A stretch of 64,000 nucleotides of DNA, taken from NCBI RefSeq assembly GCF_000737595.1, contig NZ_CP006271.1, positions 806,001 to 870,000 of the forward strand, given 5' to 3'. The stretch is from Synechococcus sp. KORDI-52 (GTDB lineage: Bacteria; Cyanobacteriota; Cyanobacteriia; PCC-6307; Cyanobiaceae). Below the pieces are notes generated by a model. The model saw only the letters and a list, made by a program, of their open reading frames with translations. It was not told the origin of the DNA and did no database searches. Shown here piece by piece: positions 51,411 to 64,000 of the stretch (its first letter is position 1; each line of letters starts with the position of its first letter). Both the position numbers and the translations under genes were made by a program.

Positions 51411-52207
51411 CGTTGGTGCTCAGTGACGATCAACTGAGCGCCGTCCATCTTTTGCTGGATCGCATTCGTGCCCGTCAGCTTGATGACTTTGGCCAGATTG
51501 GATCCGATGTGAAGCCAGACGGTTCCCTGATCACCGACTGTGATCGTTGGAGTGATGCGGCTTTGGTTCAGGGTCTGGCCAGGATTGCGCCAGGTGAGGG
51601 GGTCCTCAGCGAGGAGGGCAGCAAACTAGTTCCGAACACGCAGGCGTACTGGGTGGTGGATCCCCTGGATGGCACCACCAACTTTGCGGCGGGTATTCCC
51701 TATTGGGCGATTTCGGTGGCTCGCTTCACTGAAGGCCGTCCCAGTGAGGTGTTTCTGGATGTTCCAGCACTGGGGCAGCGCTTTGTTGCATTGCGGGGGC
51801 GTGGCGCCACACGAAACAATCAACCGCTCACAACTGAGACACGGGCGTTGACCACCAGTGCCTGTGTTTCCCTGTGCAGCCGCTCGATTCGTGTCTTGCA
51901 GCGCAAACCCGATCAGCGATTTCCCGGCAAAATTCGTTTGTTGGGTGTCGCCAGCCTCAATCTGGTGAGTGTGGCCATGGGGCAGACCATCGCTTCATTG
52001 GAAGCAACTCCAAAAATCTGGGATCTGGCGGCAGCCTGGTTGGTGCTGGATGAACTGGGCTGTCCGATTCGCTGGTTGGATGCGGATCCAGCACAGCTGT
52101 CTGCAGGCGAGGATGTTGCTGAACGTGGTTTCCCCGTTCTGGCTGCCGGTTCGTGGGCCCAGTTGGCGCGTTTCCTCCCTTGGGGTGAGGCTCTGTTGCA
52201 GCCTTGA
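51404..52207 (+). CDS. Inositol-monophosphatase family protein
   Basis: 267 residues. The metal-binding motifs are present: ITDCDRWSD (about 43-51), VLSEEGSK (about 66-73), WVVDPLDGTTNFAAGIPYWAIS (about 86-104) and IWDLAAAWLVLDELG (about 205-219). Enzymes of this family hydrolyse inositol phosphates, PAP or sugar bisphosphates. GTG 51404 overlaps the TolC stop by 7 bases; GTG 51407 is equally possible. Last protein gene before the rRNA operons. Confidence 0.92.
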   Translation: MVTLVLSDDQLSAVHLLLDRIRARQLDDFGQIGSDVKPDGSLITDCDRWSDAALVQGLARIAPGEGVLSEEGSKLVPNTQAYWVVDPLDGTTNFAAGIPYWAISVARFTEGRPSEVFLDVPALGQRFVALRGRGATRNNQPLTTETRALTTSACVSLCSRSIRVLQRKPDQRFPGKIRLLGVASLNLVSVAMGQTIASLEATPKIWDLAAAWLVLDELGCPIRWLDADPAQLSAGEDVAERGFPVLAAGSWAQLARFLPWGEALLQP

Positions 52208-52820
52208 ACAGCGCCCATTGCGCAAGCGTGGATATTGGTGTTAGTGTTTTGTCTTGCGCAGGAGCCGCGAGGCTGTTGTGCAAGCCGAAGCGCTAGAGGC
52301 GAAAGTCTTGAGGTGTCTGAGGCGTCTTACGAGACCAAGAGGGAGCGATCCCACGGTGTTGTAAGTTCTTCAAGCGGTCGCGAGAGGCCGCGATGACCAG
52401 CCAGCCGAACTCCTGAGAGGGAGTGAAGACAGGTTTGGTCGTACCTGGACAATTGAAAAGTTTAGGAACTGACGCTTTCATCGCGTTTGGTTCTGAGCCG
52501 AGCTGCAAGGTGAGGCGAGGGACTGAATGAAAGAGCGATGAAGGTGTGAGGTCCCGTCAACAATTTTTTTGTTGCTGAGAAGCAGTTTGCTGCAAGGGGA
52601 AGTTTTTCACGAAGCTTCTTTTTGCCGGTGTGCAAATTGTGGAGCGACAACCGGATCTGAGATCCTGGAAAGTCATTGACAGAGAAATCTAGAGATGCAC
52701 TCTTAAGAACCCTTTTTGTGTCAGCGAAGAGGAGGCCTCAACTGTTGCCAGTTTGAACTGAGTGATGGGTGATGCAAATCATTTTGAGAATGTGAAAGCA
52801 TTCAAGAGGGAATGATCTAC
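52208..52820 (+). promoter_or_regulatory. rrn operon 1 promoter and leader
   Basis: Non-coding leader before the first 16S gene. A likely promoter is TTGCGC (52218-52223), an 18-base gap, then TAGTGT (52242-52247). From 52236 onward the sequence recurs 6811 bases later. Small frames on the minus strand across the leader are not genes. Confidence 0.65.
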
Positions 52821-54303
<1,483 letters not shown>

Positions 54304-54490
54304 ACAGGGAGACAACACAATGATTTTGATGCCTGAGTGCTTTTATTCTTAGGCCGAAATCCTGTCACCTTAGGTCGATCGGTACCTCAGCATTAAGAGC
54401 AATGATTGATGAGCAATCATCAAAAGATTGAAGGAGATGTTCAGTTCCTAAACTTTGTCTAGGTCACACCCCAAAAGGGATGAGACTCCT

Positions 54491-54564
<74 letters not shown>

Positions 54565-54573
54565 TTCGGTGTT

Positions 54574-54646
54574 GGGGGTTTAGCTCAGTTGGTAGAGCGC
54601 CTGCTTTGCAAGCAGGATGTCAGGAGTTCGAGTCTCCTAACCTCCA
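54574..54646 (+). tRNA. tRNA-Ala (UGC), spacer of operon 1
   Basis: 73-nt cloverleaf. The acceptor stem GGGGGTT pairs with AACCTCC, the anticodon is TGC (54607-54609), and the T arm is GAGTTCGAGTC. CCA is not encoded. Confidence 0.97.
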
Positions 54647-55098
54647 CTGACCGAACTTGATTCCCATCTCCAAATATTTGGAGTTGAGCTCGATTGGGTT
54701 GTGATTTAGATGTGTCCGCTGGATGACCCCAGCTTCCTGTCATTCCAAGTTTTAGGTGTAGAGCCTTGAATTTGGTTGATAAGATGCTGGGCTCAGATCA
54801 AGTGATCAAGCAATTGATGATTTGATTTGAAGTTCTAGCAGAACCTTGACAACTGCATAGGTGAGTCTGGAAAAAAACAAAGCATCTTACAGATGCATTG
54901 TTTTGAATCTGATCTTCTGAAAGGGAGATTAGATCCAGGACAATGAAAATTCTTTTGAGCAAGAGCCGAGACTCTTGAGCGTTCTTTGATTCGTGTCGAG
55001 CGAATCAGAGTTTGATCTTGTTTTAGGAGTCAGCAAAAGTTGATGATTAAAACTTGAGAATCTGCTTTCAACGGCGGTAAGCGTTCAGGAGGTTAATT
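54647..55098 (+). promoter_or_regulatory. 16S-23S spacer downstream of tRNA-Ala (operon 1)
   Basis: 452-base non-coding spacer. A short boxB-like hairpin GTTCT-AGC-AGAAC (54832-54844) is followed by a boxA-like antitermination site within CTTGACAACTGCATA (54845-54859). The rest of the spacer likely carries RNase III processing stems. Confidence 0.7.
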
Positions 55099-57965
<2,867 letters not shown>

Positions 57966-58076
57966 ACAATTTGGTTCTTGCCTGAAGACTCAAAACTTTG
58001 TTTGATTCAGACGTGCAGCGTAAGCTGTAGATCCTATGCAGTTCTCAGGGTTCATCCCTTGAGAATGTTGAACTAT

Positions 58077-58193
58077 CCTGGTGTCCATGGCGGTGTGGTC
58101 CCACTCCGATCCATCCCGAACTCGGTTGTGAAACGCATCAGCGGCGACGATATTTGGGGGGTAGCCCCCTGAGAAAATAGCTCGATGCCAGGT
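58077..58193 (+). rRNA. 5S ribosomal RNA (operon 1)
   Basis: About 117 nt, with the 5' end CCTGGTGTCCATGGCGG pairing with the 3' end GATGCCAGG, and the loop B region CCATCCCGAACTCGG. It follows 23S by about 110 bases. Confidence 0.95.
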
Positions 58194-58262
58194 AAAACAT
58201 TCTCTCCATAGGTTGATGATGTGCTGATTGCTGAAGCAATTACCGTCACCACCCCCGAAGAA

Positions 58263-58289
58263 GCCACCTCATCATGAGGTGGCTTTTTT
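58263..58289 (+). terminator. rrn operon 1 terminator
   Basis: Stem GCCACCTCAT/ATGAGGTGGC with a one-base centre (58263-58283), followed by T6. It lies 70 bases after 5S. Confidence 0.92.
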
Positions 58290-59046
58290 GTTGGTTATTT
58301 GACTTGAGTAAATCTCTCCTGTTGAGATTTAAGGCATTACTCTTCTAAATAGATACATCGTGCAGAGATTGAGGCTTCTTTACCGTTCAACTTGTATCTG
58401 TCGCCAGATCGTCCTGCAGTGTTGTCAGATCCGTGTTTTATAGCGACGGGCGTTATGGTTTCTGCCTGCAGAAGCTTCTGGTAAAGCTGCAGCTGCTTAT
58501 GGCTGACCATCAATGCATTGCCGCTTCAGCCAGCGTGGATTCTTGTTTTCTCAGTCACGCTGGCTGAAGCGGAACGGCGTCGCCATTCTTTGATGGCTCG
58601 AGGCTGCAGCGCTGTAAAGCGAACCCTTCCATAAGGTGCCTATCGCGCTCAACAACGCAATATCTGATGCCATGGATGAGGCTTTGCTGTAGTTGTCTCA
58701 GTATCCCTGGCAACGAGTTCTGGTTGCTGGACAGGGTGCCTTGATTGCGTATGCAGGCGCTTAGCCCCGTTTTTGGGAAACATCTCGTCTTTCTTTTCTG
58801 TGCTTCGCCGTCTGATCAGATCTCAAATTTGTGTGTTGAGCGCCCTTCATGAGTGTTCGCTTGCCTCCGGTTCAATCCTCGCTTCGTTCAATTTCCGTGC
58901 TGTTCGGTGGCCCTGATGTGGTGTTGGCATGGATCGCGTTGCAATGTTGTTCGTTCCACCACTTCCCTGTCAGGCCAGGCTTTATGAGCGGTTTCTCGTT
59001 GTACTGCACTCACGGACATCTCCAATTGGTTGACCTAGGCCAGTCG
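58290..59046. other. Inter-operon region, no convincing gene
   Basis: About 757 bases between the first rrn terminator and the second copy of the repeat. No frame resembles a real gene. A 68-codon frame (58849-59055) runs into the rrn promoter and is not credible. A short stem (AAATCTC/GAGATTT, 58310-58330) and a 17-bp inverted repeat are the only structures noted. Confidence 0.6.
58521..58572. repeat. Perfect 17-bp inverted repeat
   Basis: CCGCTTCAGCCAGCGTG (58521-58537) and its exact complement CACGCTGGCTGAAGCGG (58556-58572), separated by an 18-base T-rich loop. It would form a very stable stem if transcribed. There is no poly-T after either side, so it is not a standard terminator. Confidence 0.85.
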
Positions 59047-59058
59047 TGGTGTTAGTGT
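59030..59058 (+). promoter_or_regulatory. rrn operon 2 promoter
   Basis: TTGACC (59030-59035), a 17-base gap, TAGTGT (59053-59058). The -35 hexamer is close to TTGACA and the spacing is ideal. The -10 lies in repeated sequence, whereas the -35 is unique to this copy. Confidence 0.65.
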
Positions 59059-59631
59059 TTTGTCTTGCGCAGGAGCCGCGAGGCTGTTGTGCAAGCCGAA
59101 GCGCTAGAGGCGAAAGTCTTGAGGTGTCTGAGGCGTCTTACGAGACCAAGAGGGAGCGATCCCACGGTGTTGTAAGTTCTTCAAGCGGTCGCGAGAGGCC
59201 GCGATGACCAGCCAGCCGAACTCCTGAGAGGGAGTGAAGACAGGTTTGGTCGTACCTGGACAATTGAAAAGTTTAGGAACTGACGCTTTCATCGCGTTTG
59301 GTTCTGAGCCGAGCTGCAAGGTGAGGCGAGGGACTGAATGAAAGAGCGATGAAGGTGTGAGGTCCCGTCAACAATTTTTTTGTTGCTGAGAAGCAGTTTG
59401 CTGCAAGGGGAAGTTTTTCACGAAGCTTCTTTTTGCCGGTGTGCAAATTGTGGAGCGACAACCGGATCTGAGATCCTGGAAAGTCATTGACAGAGAAATC
59501 TAGAGATGCACTCTTAAGAACCCTTTTTGTGTCAGCGAAGAGGAGGCCTCAACTGTTGCCAGTTTGAACTGAGTGATGGGTGATGCAAATCATTTTGAGA
59601 ATGTGAAAGCATTCAAGAGGGAATGATCTAC
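59059..59631 (+). promoter_or_regulatory. rrn operon 2 leader
   Basis: About 570-base transcribed leader between the promoter -10 and 16S, the same as in operon 1. It presumably forms the 5' half of the 16S processing stem; no gene is present. Confidence 0.65.
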
Positions 59632-61114
<1,483 letters not shown>

Positions 61115-61301
61115 ACAGGGAGACAACACAATGATTTTGATGCCTGAGTGCTTTTATTCTTAGGCCGAAATCCTGTCACCTTAGGTCGATCGGTACCTCA
61201 GCATTAAGAGCAATGATTGATGAGCAATCATCAAAAGATTGAAGGAGATGTTCAGTTCCTAAACTTTGTCTAGGTCACACCCCAAAAGGGATGAGACTCC
61301 T

Positions 61302-61375
<74 letters not shown>

Positions 61376-61384
61376 TTCGGTGTT

Positions 61385-61457
61385 GGGGGTTTAGCTCAGT
61401 TGGTAGAGCGCCTGCTTTGCAAGCAGGATGTCAGGAGTTCGAGTCTCCTAACCTCCA
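61385..61457 (+). tRNA. tRNA-Ala (UGC), spacer of operon 2
   Basis: Same as the operon 1 copy: 73 nt, anticodon TGC at 61418-61420. Confidence 0.97.
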
Positions 61458-61909
61458 CTGACCGAACTTGATTCCCATCTCCAAATATTTGGAGTTGAGC
61501 TCGATTGGGTTGTGATTTAGATGTGTCCGCTGGATGACCCCAGCTTCCTGTCATTCCAAGTTTTAGGTGTAGAGCCTTGAATTTGGTTGATAAGATGCTG
61601 GGCTCAGATCAAGTGATCAAGCAATTGATGATTTGATTTGAAGTTCTAGCAGAACCTTGACAACTGCATAGGTGAGTCTGGAAAAAAACAAAGCATCTTA
61701 CAGATGCATTGTTTTGAATCTGATCTTCTGAAAGGGAGATTAGATCCAGGACAATGAAAATTCTTTTGAGCAAGAGCCGAGACTCTTGAGCGTTCTTTGA
61801 TTCGTGTCGAGCGAATCAGAGTTTGATCTTGTTTTAGGAGTCAGCAAAAGTTGATGATTAAAACTTGAGAATCTGCTTTCAACGGCGGTAAGCGTTCAGG
61901 AGGTTAATT
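61458..61909 (+). promoter_or_regulatory. 16S-23S spacer downstream of tRNA-Ala (operon 2)
   Basis: 452-base spacer repeating that of operon 1, including the boxB-like stem (61643-61655) and boxA-like site (61656-61670). No gene. Confidence 0.7.

Positions 61910-64000
<2,091 letters not shown>

Noticed and set aside
58849-59055. 68-codon frame between the operons
   Set aside because: It runs through the rrn operon 2 -35 region into the -10, and its composition is unlike neighbouring genes.

Overview
The window is a chromosomal segment of a marine picocyanobacterium, most likely marine Synechococcus (subcluster 5.1). The evidence is direct: a psbD gene encoding photosystem II D2, psbU, zeta-carotene desaturase, NDH-1 subunit NdhO, a CRR7-type NDH-1 factor, the clock-output regulator RpaA, two SLH-domain porins of the Som type, and cyanobacterial rRNA operons with tRNA-Ile and tRNA-Ala in the spacer. 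Coding sequence is GC-rich and dense, with many 1-4 base start/stop overlaps. No transposase, integrase, phage gene or CRISPR array was seen.

Layout. 1-2.9 kb: end of a copper-type P-ATPase, then tmk and holB, overlapping. 2.9-5 kb (minus): rpaA, tRNA-Asn, a CbiO-like ABC ATPase and a UPF0367 gene. 5.1-6.3 kb: stand-alone psbD with its own terminator. 6.3-15.2 kb: a membrane-protein and glycosyltransferase block with two unknown polytopic proteins, two DUF2079 proteins, two ArnT/PMT-like GT-C enzymes and a GT2-GtrA fusion. 15.2-19.1 kb: a mini-ORF with hairpins, then two tandem porins whose translation starts look like targets of the small RNA Yfr1. 19.1-24.3 kb: cysK, a J-domain gene and a GT-C gene in a tightly overlapped plus-strand unit, then ndhO and an epimerase-like gene. 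24-28.5 kb: an LpxB-related protein, a 55-codon gene, a TPR protein and an IscA/SufA protein on the minus strand, with divergent zds and an SRPBCC gene. 28.5-36.5 kb: a lipoprotein, hemD, a GT2-TPR protein, a GH3 enzyme, rbfA, DUF751, a GST, a secreted unknown, crr7, aroK and a tandem-domain PTPS protein. 36.5-46.4 kb: RibD-C, FemAB-like, DUF4346, B12/radical SAM, petL, MFS, rimO, VKOR-thioredoxin, nadB and psbU. 46.5-52.2 kb: DUF3120, uppP, a PDZ/radical SAM protein, a TolC-like protein and an inositol-monophosphatase-like protein.

52.2-64 kb holds two rRNA operons in direct tandem orientation, offset by exactly 6811 bases. The repeat starts just upstream of the promoter -10 element, so each copy has its own -35 region. 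The second copy runs off the window inside 23S. The roughly 0.76 kb between the operons has no convincing gene but contains a perfect 17-bp inverted repeat.

Functionally the window mixes photosynthetic electron transport (psbD, psbU, petL, ndhO, crr7), cofactor and pigment synthesis (hemD, nadB, zds, PTPS), translation (rRNA, rbfA, rimO) and an envelope programme (porins, lipid-linked glycosyltransfer, uppP, TolC). The least-described material is the GT-C/DUF2079 block, the pre-porin mini-ORF/hairpin transcript and the tandem rRNA arrangement.
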